From NCBI RefSeq assembly GCF_024053505.1, contig NZ_JAMXQS010000003.1:372001-436000 (forward strand): a DNA stretch of 64,000 bases, read 5' to 3'. Under the pieces are notes generated by a model that saw nothing but the letters and a program-made list of their open reading frames with translations, searched no databases and was not told the origin of the DNA. The DNA is from Mesorhizobium liriopis. Lineage in GTDB: Bacteria > Pseudomonadota > Alphaproteobacteria > Rhizobiales > Rhizobiaceae. Made by a program: the position numbers and the translations under genes. Below are positions 29,371 to 42,310 of the stretch, piece after piece; position 1 is the stretch's first letter, and the number at the start of each line of letters is the position of its first letter.

Positions 29371-30994
29371 CGTTGACCGACACGAAATCGTAGTTGATCG
29401 GGATATGGACGGGATCGACGAAGAGGTTGTCGGCACCCACCATGCGGGCGCTCTTCATGGTGAAGCGCTGCTCGTTGAAGACCGGCACCCAGGGGGCGTC
29501 CTTCATGATGTCGGAATAGATCGCGCCCCAGGCCGCGAAGCGCTCCTCGGCCTTGGCCGGATCGACGATGGCGTCGGCTTCCGCCGCGCGCTTATCGAGC
29601 GCCTCGTTGCAGTACCACGACCAGTTCCAGCCGCCCTGCACCGCACCGGCACAGCCCAGGATCGGACCGTAGAAGTTGGAGGGATCGGGGAAGTCGGCGA
29701 TCCAGCCCATGCCGCCCGACCAGATCATGGCCGCACCGTTTTCCATGCCGCCGGCCTCGATGACGTTGGCCTGAGCGAGCGAACGGATCGACGCCTTGAT
29801 GCCGATGGCCGCCAGATCCTGCTGGATCGCCTGGGCGATACGCGGCTGCGGATCGGTGTTCATCACGAAGAGCTCGGTCTCGAACCCGTCCGCATGGCCC
29901 GCCTCGGCGAGAAGCTTCTTCGCCGCCTCGGGATCATACTTGTAGCCCTCCAGGTTCTTCACATAGCCGGGCATGGATGGCGGCAAAGGCTGGTTGGCGG
30001 GCACGGCGCGGCCGTTGATGATCTGGACGATGCGATCCTTGTTGATCGCCATGTTGACGGCTTGGCGCACCTTCACATCGTCGAAGGGCGCCATCTTCAC
30101 GTTCATGGTGATGTAGCCGGTGTGGAGTTGTCCACCCTCGACCACGCGCGCCTTCTGCTCGGGGTCCTTCATCACTTCCTGGAACTTCGCCGGCGGAATG
30201 CCGTCGCCCGGAATATCGACCTCGCCCTTCTGCAGGCGCAGGAGTGCCACGATCGGTTCCTGCCCGATCTCGAAGGTGATCTGGTCGAGGAACGGCACAC
30301 CCTTGTTCCAGTAGTCCGCATTCTTCTCGAAAACGAGACGCTGGCCGAGCGTCCATTCGGCGAGCTTGAAGGCGCCGGTGCCGACGGGATGCTTGCCGAA
30401 GTCGGCGCCGTACTTCTCGACCTCTTCCTTGGGCACGATATGGGCGAAGTTGAGCGCCATCACGTGAAGGAAGGTCGCGTCGGGCCGGGACAGTTCGATG
30501 CGCACGGTCTTGGGATCGGGTACCGTCACGCCCGAGAGGCTCTTCACCTTGCCCGAGGCCATGTCCTCATAGCCTGCGATGGAGCCGAAGAAGCCCGCTC
30601 CCGGCGACTGGGTTTCGGGGTTGGTCACACGGTCGAGCGTGTATTTCACGTCTTCCGCCGTCATGGCGCGGCCATTGTGGAATTTCACGCCGTCGCGCAG
30701 CTTGAAGGTGAAGACCTTGCCATCGGGCGAGATTTCATAGGATTCGGCCAAGTCGGGCTTCAGGTTCGTCGTGCCGGGCTCGTAGTCCATGAGCGCGTCG
30801 AACAGGCTCTTGATCATCGACCAGTTCTGCCAGTCATAGCCGATGGCCGGGTCGAGCGTCGCCACGTCGTCCTTGTAGGTGATGGTGATGGCACCGCCCG
30901 CTTTCGGCGCGTCCTGCGCGAAGGCAGGGAGGCCGAGCCCCAGGCCGAGCGCGAGCGCCGCACCGGCGACGGTAGTTCGAAGAAATTGGTTCAT
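29360..30994 (-). CDS. ABC transporter substrate-binding protein, family 5 (DppA-like)
   Basis: A 544-residue periplasmic binding protein with a signal peptide cut near AFAQD (about residue 27). It shows GGAITITYKDDVATLDPAIG and the family core FTFKLRDGVKFHNGRAMTAEDV. It is the fifth gene of the minus-strand operon, after both permeases, unlike the other binding proteins here that precede their permeases. The ligand is probably an amide, carbamate or small peptide, judged from the co-operonic amidase and AmiC-like sensor. Confidence 0.92.
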   Translation of the reverse strand: MNQFLRTTVAGAALALGLGLGLPAFAQDAPKAGGAITITYKDDVATLDPAIGYDWQNWSMIKSLFDALMDYEPGTTNLKPDLAESYEISPDGKVFTFKLRDGVKFHNGRAMTAEDVKYTLDRVTNPETQSPGAGFFGSIAGYEDMASGKVKSLSGVTVPDPKTVRIELSRPDATFLHVMALNFAHIVPKEEVEKYGADFGKHPVGTGAFKLAEWTLGQRLVFEKNADYWNKGVPFLDQITFEIGQEPIVALLRLQKGEVDIPGDGIPPAKFQEVMKDPEQKARVVEGGQLHTGYITMNVKMAPFDDVKVRQAVNMAINKDRIVQIINGRAVPANQPLPPSMPGYVKNLEGYKYDPEAAKKLLAEAGHADGFETELFVMNTDPQPRIAQAIQQDLAAIGIKASIRSLAQANVIEAGGMENGAAMIWSGGMGWIADFPDPSNFYGPILGCAGAVQGGWNWSWYCNEALDKRAAEADAIVDPAKAEERFAAWGAIYSDIMKDAPWVPVFNEQRFTMKSARMVGADNLFVDPVHIPINYDFVSVNDVQ

Positions 30995-31028
30995 TCCGAT
31001 GTTCCTCTCTTTTCTTGTTTGGTGGTTC

Positions 31029-31949
31029 TCACCGCAGCTTGATGCGCGGGTCGATGAAGGGGGCGATCAGGTCGGCCAAAAGGTTGCCGAGAACGATCGC
31101 AAGGGCGGAAACGAGCGTGACGCCCATGATGATGGGGATATCGACGCGCTGGATGGCCTGCCAGGCGAGCTGGCCGATGCCGGGCCAGCCGAACACGCTT
31201 TCGACCACAACCACGCCACTCATGAAGATGCCGATATCGATGCCGATCATGGCGACGATCGGCAGGATCGCGTTGGGCAGCGCGTGGCGGAACAGCACCG
31301 TCGAGCCCTTCAAGCCCTTGGCGCGGGCGGTGCGGATATAATCCTGGCGCAGCACGTCGATCATCGACGAGCGCACCATGCGGGCATACCAGCCGGCACC
31401 GAGCAGGCCGAGGGTCAGCGCGGGCAGCACCAGATGTGCCGCCGTGCCGTAACCCGAGATCGGAAGCCAGCCGAGGCGCACGCCGAACACGTAGAGGAGA
31501 AGCAGGCCGACCACGAATTGCGGCGCGGAGACGCCGACAAAGGACGAGACCATCAGCGCGCGGTCGGTCGGCGTACCGCGCCGCACGGCTGCCCACAGAC
31601 CCATTGCGATGCCGATCACGAGTTCGCACAGAATGCCTGCCGCCATCAGCAGAAGCGTGGCCGGCAGGCGCGCCACGATCAGTTCCGCGACCTCCGAGCG
31701 CTGAAGGTAGGAGCGGCCGAGATCGCCCTGGAGAAGGTTGAGGAGGTAGCGCCCGTACTGGACGAGAAAGGGCTGGTCGAGACCGAGCTGGCGGCGGATG
31801 TTTTCCACCGTCTGCACGGTCGCCGAGCGGCCCGCGATCTGACGCACCGGATCGGCGGGCAGAAGGTAGAGCAGCGCGAAGGTGATGACGGACACGCCGA
31901 GCAGGATGAGGGCTGCCTGGACGAGACGGCGAAGAAGATAAAGCGCCAT
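31029..31949 (-). CDS. ABC transporter permease (DppB type)
   Basis: A 306-residue DppB-type permease starting at the ATG at 31949 (MALYLLRRLVQAALILLGVS), which overlaps the DppC-type stop by one base. It has the LLPADPVRQIAGR block, six helices, and the coupling loop YIRTARAKGLKGSTVLFRHALPNA. Residues upstream of 31949 in the same frame lie inside the preceding gene and are not protein-like. Confidence 0.92.
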   Translation of the reverse strand: MALYLLRRLVQAALILLGVSVITFALLYLLPADPVRQIAGRSATVQTVENIRRQLGLDQPFLVQYGRYLLNLLQGDLGRSYLQRSEVAELIVARLPATLLLMAAGILCELVIGIAMGLWAAVRRGTPTDRALMVSSFVGVSAPQFVVGLLLLYVFGVRLGWLPISGYGTAAHLVLPALTLGLLGAGWYARMVRSSMIDVLRQDYIRTARAKGLKGSTVLFRHALPNAILPIVAMIGIDIGIFMSGVVVVESVFGWPGIGQLAWQAIQRVDIPIIMGVTLVSALAIVLGNLLADLIAPFIDPRIKLR

Positions 31950-32854
31950 CAGTCGCGTCCCCGCTCGGTCGGATCGAGCACATCGCGCAGCGCGTCGCCC
32001 ACGAGATTGAAGGCGAGCGCCAGAAGCAGGATGGCGATGCCGGGAAAGAAGACCAGCCAGGGGGCCGCCTGAAAATAGGTCTGGTTCTCGAAGATGATGT
32101 TGCCCCAGGACGCCATGGGCGGCTGAACGCCGACGCCGAGATAGGACAAAGTGGCCTCGAGCAGCACCGTGGTCGAGATGCCGAGCGTGCCCCACACGAT
32201 CACGGTGGACAGAAGGTGCGGCAGGATATGGCGGAACAGGATGCGCGGGCCCGAGGCGCCAAGCGTCCTTTCGGCCGCGATGAATTCGCGCTCGGACAGC
32301 GCGCTGGTTTCGGTGTAGATCACGCGCGCCACCTGCACCCAGTTCACGAGTGCGATCACGAGCGCCACGATCCAGAGACTGGGCGACAGGATTGCCGCCA
32401 GACAGATGGCGAGCAGGAGCGCGGGAAACGCCATCATCAGATCGGTGAAGCGCATCAGGACGCCGCCAATGAAACCCTTGAAGTAGCCGGCCGTGACGCC
32501 GACCAGCGTGCCGATCAGAAGAGCGGCGCCGTTCGCCACGATGCCGATGACGAGCGAGGTGCGCGCGCCGTAAAGGATACGCGAGAGAAGATCGCGGCCG
32601 AGCAGATCGGTGCCGAGCCAGTAGGTGGCGTTGGGTGGCAGCGGCGCGCCTTCGAGCGACAACCCGTCGAAGAACTGCTCGTTGGGGTCGAAGGGCGCGA
32701 TCCATGGCGCCAGGGCCGCGCCCAGCACGGCGACGACAATGATCGTAAGGCCGATCACCGCAAGGGGCCGCTTGAAGAGCCGACGCCATGCGCCGGGCGG
32801 AACAGGCGGCGCGGCGACGGCCGTCGTCATGTCGAAGGCGATGGGCTCGCTCAT
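31949..32854 (-). CDS. ABC transporter permease (DppC type)
   Basis: A 301-residue DppC-type permease: first helix near 28-50 (AVIGLTIIVVAVLGAALAPW), the YWLGTDLLGRDLLSRILYG motif, and the coupling loop EFIAAERTLGASGPRILFRHILP. It ends with LRDVLDPTERGRD. The order is inverted relative to the usual DppB-then-DppC arrangement. It overlaps the ANTAR regulator gene by four bases. Confidence 0.92.
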   Translation of the reverse strand: MSEPIAFDMTTAVAAPPVPPGAWRRLFKRPLAVIGLTIIVVAVLGAALAPWIAPFDPNEQFFDGLSLEGAPLPPNATYWLGTDLLGRDLLSRILYGARTSLVIGIVANGAALLIGTLVGVTAGYFKGFIGGVLMRFTDLMMAFPALLLAICLAAILSPSLWIVALVIALVNWVQVARVIYTETSALSEREFIAAERTLGASGPRILFRHILPHLLSTVIVWGTLGISTTVLLEATLSYLGVGVQPPMASWGNIIFENQTYFQAAPWLVFFPGIAILLLALAFNLVGDALRDVLDPTERGRD

Positions 32855-33447
32855 GCGCGCTTGTTCTGTGCTTTGAGTGCAGGTGCGGCGAGGAGTGCTG
32901 CGGCGGCTTCCTCGACGGTGATGCGCTTATCCATGGCGAGGCGGCGCAGGTGGTCGAAGGCCTCGGCTTCGGATTTGCCGGCCTCGGTCAGCCGCAGCAT
33001 GGCCTGGATCACGGTGCGGCGCTCGGACACCTGCGCGCGCAGGCTGGCGATCTCGCGGATCATCGCTTGGCGCTCGTCGAAACGCTGGCGCGCGATCAGA
33101 AGGGCGGCGTAGATGCCGGCATTGCCGAGCGGCTTCACGAGATGCGCGTCGGCGCGTTGCCTCAGCGCCCATTCCACGCGGCCCGGCGCTTCGGTGCCGA
33201 TCAGCGCGATCAGCGGCATCGGCGCTTCGCCGGTCGCCCAAGGCATCTGACCGTCGAAGCCGCTATCGGCGTCGAAGAAGACATAGTCGGCCAGCACAGC
33301 ATCCGCCGACAGTTCGGGCCAGACCGCTTGCGCGTCGAGGCCGATCGCCGCAAGCTGACGCAAAAGCGCAGACGCATCGGCGTGAGTGCGATGCAGCACC
33401 AGCGCCTTCGCGCCGCCGAGTTGGGGAATGCCGACGCCGCGCCTCAT
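32851..33447 (-). CDS. AmiR/NasR-type ANTAR antitermination regulator
   Basis: The 198-residue protein resembles AmiR: a degenerate receiver-like domain (residues 10-115, lacking the normal phosphorylation layout), a long coiled linker (RQRFDERQAMIREIASLRAQVSE split over 120-145), and a C-terminal three-helix ANTAR domain (AMLRLTEAGKSEAEAFDHLRRLAMDK, about 147-175). ANTAR proteins bind leader RNA and prevent termination. Its gene overlaps the AmiC-like gene by four bases, as in the Pseudomonas amide operon where AmiC sequesters AmiR until ligand binds. The strong terminator in the operon leader is the probable target. Confidence 0.85.
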   Translation of the reverse strand: MRRGVGIPQLGGAKALVLHRTHADASALLRQLAAIGLDAQAVWPELSADAVLADYVFFDADSGFDGQMPWATGEAPMPLIALIGTEAPGRVEWALRQRADAHLVKPLGNAGIYAALLIARQRFDERQAMIREIASLRAQVSERRTVIQAMLRLTEAGKSEAEAFDHLRRLAMDKRITVEEAAAALLAAPALKAQNKRA

Positions 33448-34538
33448 GACACGATTCTCAAGGCCGGCGCGCTGCGCATGAGGCGCGGGTCGTAGCGCGA
33501 GAGATAGGGATCGGGGCGAAGGGCCGTTTCGCTCTGCCAGACAGGCCTGAACCGCGCGCCCTCGATCCGGCCGACCAGCACGGGCAGATGCGTATGCTGG
33601 GTCTGGGGATCGATCGTGAGCGCGCCCAAGGGCGTGGGGAAGGAACGGCTTTCGAGAAGCGGGCGGAGCATCGTGGGATCGTCCGTGCCGGCCGCCTCGA
33701 TCAGATCGGCGAGGATCAGCACGGAAGCATGGGCCGCGGCCTCCATGGAGGAGGCCGCCCCCTCGCCACTGGCGAAATAGGGTCCGACCACCAGATGCCC
33801 CTCGCCCGCGCCATCGAGGGCTGCAAGTTCGGGTTCCATCAGGTCGCAGCTGAGCACCGGACAGTTCGCAGAGAGAAACGCGTCATCTTCCAGCCCCAGC
33901 GCCTGGAAGGCCTTGAGAAAGGCGTAGGAGGATTCGCCGATCAGATTGTTGAGGATGAAGGCGGGCCGGGTCGCGCGGATCTCGCCGATCAGGCGTGCGA
34001 CATCGGTATCACCCAACGCCAGGTAGCGTTCGCCGAGCACGCGCCCGCCGGCATCGCCCACCAGCTCACGCGCCGCGCGGTTGAGTTCCCAGCCCCAGAC
34101 ATAATTCGAGCCCAGAAGAAAAACATCCGCGCCCCAACGCGGCAGCACGTAAGCCAGAAGCGGCACGAGATGCTGGTTGGGGCAGGCATGGGTATAGACC
34201 ACATGCTCATTGGCTTCGAAGCCCTCATAGGGTGCCGCATACCAGAGCATGGCGCCCTGCCGCTCGAGCACGGGGATCACTTCCTTGCGTGAGGAGGAGG
34301 TGACGCAGCCCACGATATGGCGAAGTTCGCCATGACGCAGCATCGCGGCGGCACCCGCGCCATAGGCTTCCGCCTTGCCGCCGGGATCTTGGGAAACAGC
34401 CGCGAATTCGAGCCCACGCCGACCATCCGCATTGACCGCCGCGATGCCCGCCAACGCGCCGGTTTCCGCGGCGCGCGACAGGATGTGGTAATCGCAGTCG
34501 CGCGAATAAAGGACGCCGATGGGAATGCGCTGACGCAA
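33444..34538 (-). CDS. AmiC-like amide-sensing periplasmic-binding-fold protein
   Basis: The protein is a type-I binding-fold member close to AmiC/UrtA: RIPIGVLYSRDCDYHILSR at the start, VGCVTSSSRKEVIPVLERQ, YTHACPNQHLVPLLAYVLP, LGSNYVWGWELNR, and HTHLPVLVGRIE near the end. No signal peptide is seen, which suits a cytoplasmic sensor like AmiC. I propose the TTG at 34538 as start (364 residues). Longer readings pass through the terminator hairpin and the promoter. There is no ideal ribosome site, so the start is uncertain. It is the first gene of the operon. Confidence 0.8.
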   Translation of the reverse strand: MRQRIPIGVLYSRDCDYHILSRAAETGALAGIAAVNADGRRGLEFAAVSQDPGGKAEAYGAGAAAMLRHGELRHIVGCVTSSSRKEVIPVLERQGAMLWYAAPYEGFEANEHVVYTHACPNQHLVPLLAYVLPRWGADVFLLGSNYVWGWELNRAARELVGDAGGRVLGERYLALGDTDVARLIGEIRATRPAFILNNLIGESSYAFLKAFQALGLEDDAFLSANCPVLSCDLMEPELAALDGAGEGHLVVGPYFASGEGAASSMEAAAHASVLILADLIEAAGTDDPTMLRPLLESRSFPTPLGALTIDPQTQHTHLPVLVGRIEGARFRPVWQSETALRPDPYLSRYDPRLMRSAPALRIVS

Positions 34539-34550
34539 ATGCCGATCCCG

Positions 34551-34599
34551 AAACGAAAACGCCCTGCATTCCGCAGAGCGAGATGCGGAATGCAGGGCG
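34551..34599 (-). terminator. Intrinsic terminator / attenuator in the AmiC-AmiR operon leader
   Basis: On the minus strand a perfect 16-base stem (CGCCCTGCATTCCGCA pairing with its complement; arms 34560-34575 and 34584-34599) with an 8-base loop is followed at once by TTTTCGTTT. It lies between the promoter and the first gene, so transcription would stop here unless relieved. Directly downstream are AmiC- and AmiR-like genes, so the obvious reading is ANTAR-mediated antitermination. I could not find the paired hexaloop hairpins of a classical ANTAR target. Confidence 0.85.
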
Positions 34600-34633
34600 C
34601 GAATGCCTGTGGCCGTGGGCCTATTTGCCGACG

Positions 34634-34661
34634 ATGATAGTGATCGGGGCTTGAGCGTCAA
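34634..34661 (-). promoter_or_regulatory. Promoter of the AmiC-AmiR transporter operon
   Basis: On the minus strand TTGACG (34661-34656) and TATCAT (34639-34634) are 16 bases apart, a good sigma-70-like pair. Transcription should start near 34627, giving a leader of about 90 bases that contains the terminator hairpin before the proposed TTG start. Confidence 0.65.
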
Positions 34662-34739
34662 GCCAGAAATTAGGCGAATTTTTCAACTGCTCATTTGTTA
34701 GGCTACTCGCACCACAAACGGGCCGCATATCCCGACAAT

Positions 34740-34766
34740 GAATAAATCAGACTCAATGATTTATTC
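34740..34766. repeat. AT-rich perfect inverted repeat downstream of the DUF993 gene
   Basis: GAATAAATCA (34740-34749) and TGATTTATTC (34757-34766) are perfect 10-base arms with a 7-base centre. It lies 38 bases past the DUF993 stop and about 80 bases upstream of the AmiC operon promoter. It could be a regulator-binding palindrome or a weak terminator; no long T-run follows. Confidence 0.5.
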
Positions 34767-34803
34767 TAATCGACTCGTCGCCATTATGCTCCCGTTCGAG
34801 AGC

Positions 34804-35967
34804 TCAGCCCAGCCCGTTCATTGCCAGCAAAGTTCGCATACGCATGACAGCGAGATCGGGATCGTCCAGTACATCGGCTTGGTCCGCGAAGCGGAACACG
34901 TCGACATAGTGCAGAATGCCCCGCGCCGATTGCAGGCCGGCAGGCATGGAAAAGTGGTTCTGGTGGCCGTTGAGCCACGCGAGGAAGACGACGCCAGCCT
35001 TGTAGTACTGGGTCGGCGCCTCGAAGATCTTGCGCGAAAGCGGCACGGTCGGTTCGATCGCGGCACGGAATCCCTCCCCGTCACCTTCCGCGAGACACGA
35101 AAGCCCGAGCGAGGCGGCGGGCGCCACGGCATCGAAGATACCCAGCAGCGCATGGCTGTGGCGCGCGCCGTCGCCCTCTATCAGCGGCGCATAGTTGAAG
35201 TCGTCGCCGGTGAAGCAGAGCACACCTTCGGGCAGGCGGTCGCGCAGCGCGATCTCGAGGCGGTCATCCAGGAGCGAGATCTTGATGCCTTCGACCTTGT
35301 CGCGATTATCCTCGATGATGCCGAGCACGGTTTCGAGCGCAGGCTCGAACTCGCTCGACCCCCAATAGCCGGCGAGCTGGCGGTCGAAGGCCTCGCCCAG
35401 CCAGTGAAGCACCACCTTTTCCTTGGCCTGTGACAGGATACGGCCATAGACGGTGCGATAATCGTTGCCCGAGCGGGCAACCCGGGCAAGCGCGCGGCTA
35501 GCCATCATCACGGCACGGCCGCCCTCGCCTTCCACGAAACCCACCTGCTCCTCATAGGCGCGGATGACATCGTCGAGCGAGCGCGCATCGGCGGGGGCCA
35601 GCTGGTCGGTGCCGGCTCCGCAGGCGAGATCGGCACCTTCCACCGCGCGGGCCTCGGCAAGCGAGCGGCGGATCAGCTCCTGCGCGCCCGCCCAATCGAG
35701 CCCCATGCCACGCTGCGCGGTATCCATCGCCTCGGCGATCTTGAAACCGAGACCCCAAAGATGGTGACGAAAGCGCAGGGTCGCGTCCCAGTCGATGGCG
35801 GGGCGATCCCAAGGCGCCACGTCGCGCAGAGGATCGGACACCACATGAGCCGCAGCATAGGCGATGCGGTTGAAACGCGGCGGGGTCGCGGGCCGAACGA
35901 GCGGTTGCCCCACGAGCGTATAGGGTTGCATCGAGCCATCGGCGCCCGGCAGGACCAAGGTCGTCAT
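34804..35967 (-). CDS. DUF993 family protein (dihydrodipicolinate-synthase-like)
   Basis: The 387-residue product matches DUF993: FNRIAYAAAHVVSDPLRD, RHHLWGLGFKIAEAMDTAQRG, a lysine strand DKVEGIKISLLDD, and PTQYYKAGVVFLAWLNGHQ near the end. The family is viewed as a distant relative of class-I aldolases of the DHDPS/NAL type, with the GIKISLLDD lysine a candidate Schiff base. That assignment is inferred, not proven. I use the ATG at 35967; GGAGGAG lies eight to ten bases upstream. The gene is divergent from the LacI operon, and a LacI-type operator sits 35 bases before its start, so it belongs to that regulon. Confidence 0.8.
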   Translation of the reverse strand: MTTLVLPGADGSMQPYTLVGQPLVRPATPPRFNRIAYAAAHVVSDPLRDVAPWDRPAIDWDATLRFRHHLWGLGFKIAEAMDTAQRGMGLDWAGAQELIRRSLAEARAVEGADLACGAGTDQLAPADARSLDDVIRAYEEQVGFVEGEGGRAVMMASRALARVARSGNDYRTVYGRILSQAKEKVVLHWLGEAFDRQLAGYWGSSEFEPALETVLGIIEDNRDKVEGIKISLLDDRLEIALRDRLPEGVLCFTGDDFNYAPLIEGDGARHSHALLGIFDAVAPAASLGLSCLAEGDGEGFRAAIEPTVPLSRKIFEAPTQYYKAGVVFLAWLNGHQNHFSMPAGLQSARGILHYVDVFRFADQADVLDDPDLAVMRMRTLLAMNGLG

Positions 35968-36001
35968 CAGCCACACTCCTCCAGATTCTGCGCCTCATAA
36001 T

Positions 36002-36015
36002 TTGGATCGTTCCAA
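36002..36015. promoter_or_regulatory. LacI-type operator 1
   Basis: TTGGATCGTTCCAA differs by one base from the perfect palindrome TTGGAACGTTCCAA, with a central CG as in typical LacI-family operators. Flanking bases extend the symmetry to ATTTGG/CCAAAT. It lies just upstream of the DUF993 gene. Confidence 0.7.
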
Positions 36016-36155
36016 ATATCAAGAGTGTTTTATAGCGTTACGATCGTGCGTTAGGAGGGCTATCGCACCATCAAAGACTATCGATCAGTCCACCGCATGA
36101 GCGCGTCAGAGCAATTCCGCTGGCTTCCTGCCGTCCCATGCAGACGAAACTTGGC

Positions 36156-36184
36156 TTGACGGATTTAGAACGTTCCAATAAGAC
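36156..36184 (+). promoter_or_regulatory. Promoter of the LacI-led operon
   Basis: TTGACG (36156-36161) and TAAGAC (36179-36184) are 17 bases apart, 36 bases before the LacI-family start. Operator 2 fills the spacer exactly, so a bound repressor would block RNA polymerase and make the gene autoregulated. Confidence 0.55.
36165..36178. promoter_or_regulatory. LacI-type operator 2
   Basis: TTAGAACGTTCCAA differs by one base from TTGGAACGTTCCAA, and from operator 1 by two. It sits between the -35 and -10 of the LacI-led operon. The two sites lie 163 bases apart centre to centre, a distance that would allow a repression loop. Confidence 0.7.
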
Positions 36185-36219
36185 GGGCGAGCGCTCTTGA
36201 TGGCGCGGGAGGAAATCGG

Positions 36220-39885
<3,666 letters not shown>

Positions 39886-39886
<1 letters not shown>

Positions 39887-40665
39887 TGAGCGAGGCGCGC
39901 ATCACGGTCGAAAAACAGGACGCCATTGCCGTGATCCGGCTCGCGCGGCCCGAGCGTCTGAACGCGCTCGACCTCGAAATGCTGCGCGCGCTCGATGAAA
40001 CCTGCGCAGCCATCGAGACGGACAGCGCCATTCGTGCGGCTGTCATCACCGGCGAGGGCAAGGCGTTTTCGGCCGGCGGCGACATCAAGGCCTGGGCCGG
40101 CATGGGCGCGGGCGAGTTCGGCCATCAATGGGTGCGCTTCGGCCATCGCGTCTTCGAAAGGCTGGCGGGTCTGCGTGTGCCTTTGATCGCGGCGCTCAAC
40201 GGCCATGCGCTGGGCGGCGGGCTGGAGATCGCGGCCTGCGCCGATCTGCGCATCGCGGAAACGCAGGCAAAGATCGGATTGCCGGAAACCAGCCTCGGCA
40301 TGGTGCCGGGCTGGAGCGGCACGCAACGGCTCGTGCGGCGCTTCGGCATCCAGCCCGTGCGGCGCATGGCGCTGTGCGGCGAGATGCTTTCGGCCAACGA
40401 AGCCGTGCAGCTCGGCATCGTGGACCGCGTGGTCGGCACGGGCGAGGCGTTCGCGGCAGCCATCGCGCAGGCGCAGGCCATCGCGGCGCGCGGACCCACG
40501 GCGACCGAAACGGTGAAGCTGATGCTGGCGGCCGCCGAAGGCGAAGGCGCGCCGGCTGCGGTGGAAGCCCTGGGCTCGATCCTGGCCGCCAAGACGGCCG
40601 ACCTTCGCGAAGGGGTTTCAGCCTTCGGCGAAAAGCGTGCCGCACAGTTTCAGGGAGGATGGTGA
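39886..40665 (+). CDS. Enoyl-CoA hydratase/isomerase family protein
   Basis: A 259-residue crotonase-fold protein with FSAGGDIKAWAG, the oxyanion loop HALGGGLEIAACADLR and the second site IGLPETSLGMVPGWSGTQ. Both hydratase glutamates are present, E114 and E134, spaced 20 apart as in rat crotonase, so true hydratase activity is plausible. It begins at the ATG overlapping the CoA-transferase stop and ends overlapping the aldehyde dehydrogenase start. The substrate is likely a short or hydroxylated acyl-CoA from the imported compound. Confidence 0.9.
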
Positions 40666-42176
40666 TGACGGTTCTGGTACGCCCGGAAGCGCTCGACGCG
40701 CTGAAGCGTCGCGACTTTCGGATGCTGATCGGCAAGGAATGGGTCGCGGCCGAAAGCGGCAAGACCATGGAGCGCACGGCGCCCGGCCATGGCGTGGTCG
40801 TTTCAGGCATTCCGGCCGGTTCGCGCGCGGATGCGGAACGTGCCATCGGAGCCGCGCGACATGCCTTCGACCACGGGCCGTGGCCGCGCATGACGGTGTC
40901 CGAACGCTCGCTGCTTCTCTTGAAGGTGGCTGACGCGATCGCCGCGCGCGCGGACGAACTCGCCTTTCTCGACGCGGTGGAGGCGGGCAAGCCGATCAGC
41001 CAAGTCAAGGCCGAGATCGCGGGCGCAGTCGATATCTGGCGCTATGCGGCGGCGCTCGCGCGCGACCTGCATGGCGAGAGCTACAACACGCTGGGTGACG
41101 GCACGCTGGGCGTCGTATTGCGCGAGGCCATTGGCGTGGTCGGCATCGTCACGCCGTGGAACTTCCCGTTCCTGATCGTTTCCCAGAAGCTGCCTTTCGC
41201 GCTCGCCGCCGGCTGCACGACCGTGGTGAAGCCCTCGGAGCTGACATCGGGCTCGACCTTGGTGCTGGGTGAGATCCTGCTGGAAGCCGGGCTGCCGGAA
41301 GGCGTGGTCAACATCGTCACCGGCACCGGGCCGGAAGTGGGCGCGGTTTTCGCGACGCACCAGCAAGTGGACATGGTGTCCTTCACCGGCTCCACGGCGG
41401 TCGGGCGGATCACCATGGAGAACGCGGGCAAGACGCTCAAGAAGGTCTCGCTGGAGCTAGGCGGCAAGAACCCGCAGATCGTGTTTCCCGATGCCGACAT
41501 CGACGCTTTCATCGATGCCGCCGTGTTCGGCGCGTGGTTCAATGCGGGCGAATGCTGCAATGCCGGCTCGCGGCTGATCCTGCACAGGAGCATCGCCGAC
41601 GAGGTGACGGCCCGCATCGCAGAACTCTCCGCCAAGGTGAAGGTGGGTGATCCGCTCAACCCGCATACACAGGTGGGTGCCATCATCACGCCCGAGCATC
41701 TTCACAAGGTTTCGGCCTATGTGAAGGGGGCGGGCGAGGCGGGCGCGCAACTCGCGCATGGCGGCGAAGCGCTCGAACTGGGCCCCGGCCAGTTCATGGC
41801 ACCCACCATCCTGGCCGGCGTGACGCCCGACATGGCGGTGGCGCGCGAGGAGGTCTTCGGCCCGGTGCTTTCGGTGCTGAGCTTCGAGACCATCGATGAA
41901 GCGATCCGCATTGCCAACGCGGTCGATTATGGCCTTTCCGCCGGCGTCTGGAGCCGCGATTTCGACACCTGCCTCACGGTCGGCCGGAAGGTCCGGGCGG
42001 GCACGGTCTGGATGAACACCTTCATGGATGGGGCGGCCGAACTGCCCTTCGGCGGCTATCGCCAGTCGGGCCTGGGCCGCGAGCTCGGGCGCCACGCCGT
42101 GGAGGACTATACGGAAACCAAGACTCTGAATATGCATATCGGAGCGCGCACGTCGTGGTGGATGCCACGCCAATAA
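40665..42176 (+). CDS. Aldehyde dehydrogenase (NAD(P)+)
   Basis: A 503-residue ALDH-superfamily enzyme. Conserved parts include [29 protein letters not shown], the base glutamate in [11 protein letters not shown], the catalytic cysteine C298 (second C in GECCNAGSR), [11 protein letters not shown], and [17 protein letters not shown] start at the ATG at 40665, six bases after GGGAGG; an ATG two codons earlier is possible. It probably oxidises an aldehyde made by the GMC or SDR enzymes of the locus. The exact substrate is not readable. Confidence 0.92.
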   Translation: MTVLVRPEALDALKRRDFRMLIGKEWVAAESGKTMERTAPGHGVVVSGIPAGSRADAERAIGAARHAFDHGPWPRMTVSERSLLLLKVADAIAARADELAFLDAVEAGKPISQVKAEIAGAVDIWRYAAALARDLHGESYNTLGDGTLGVVLREAIGVVGIVTPWNFPFLIVSQKLPFALAAGCTTVVKPSELTSGSTLVLGEILLEAGLPEGVVNIVTGTGPEVGAVFATHQQVDMVSFTGSTAVGRITMENAGKTLKKVSLELGGKNPQIVFPDADIDAFIDAAVFGAWFNAGECCNAGSRLILHRSIADEVTARIAELSAKVKVGDPLNPHTQVGAIITPEHLHKVSAYVKGAGEAGAQLAHGGEALELGPGQFMAPTILAGVTPDMAVAREEVFGPVLSVLSFETIDEAIRIANAVDYGLSAGVWSRDFDTCLTVGRKVRAGTVWMNTFMDGAAELPFGGYRQSGLGRELGRHAVEDYTETKTLNMHIGARTSWWMPRQ

Positions 42177-42310
42177 AGCGCGCTGGTCCGTGGAGGCGGA
42201 TCGTCATGGAGGAGTTTCCCGAAAGCCAGGAACAGCTTTCCGGGGAAATGACCGCTTCGGCAATCATGCCGGGGCATGCGGGTTTTTTGGACCCCAATGG
42301 GAGGATGGGA

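Noticed and set aside
34576-34625. Classical ANTAR target of two hexaloop hairpins in the AmiC operon leader
   Set aside because: I looked for six-base loops with A at position 1 and G at position 4 on paired stems. An ACGGCC stretch fits the loop rule, but its flanks do not pair, and the terminator loop has eight bases.
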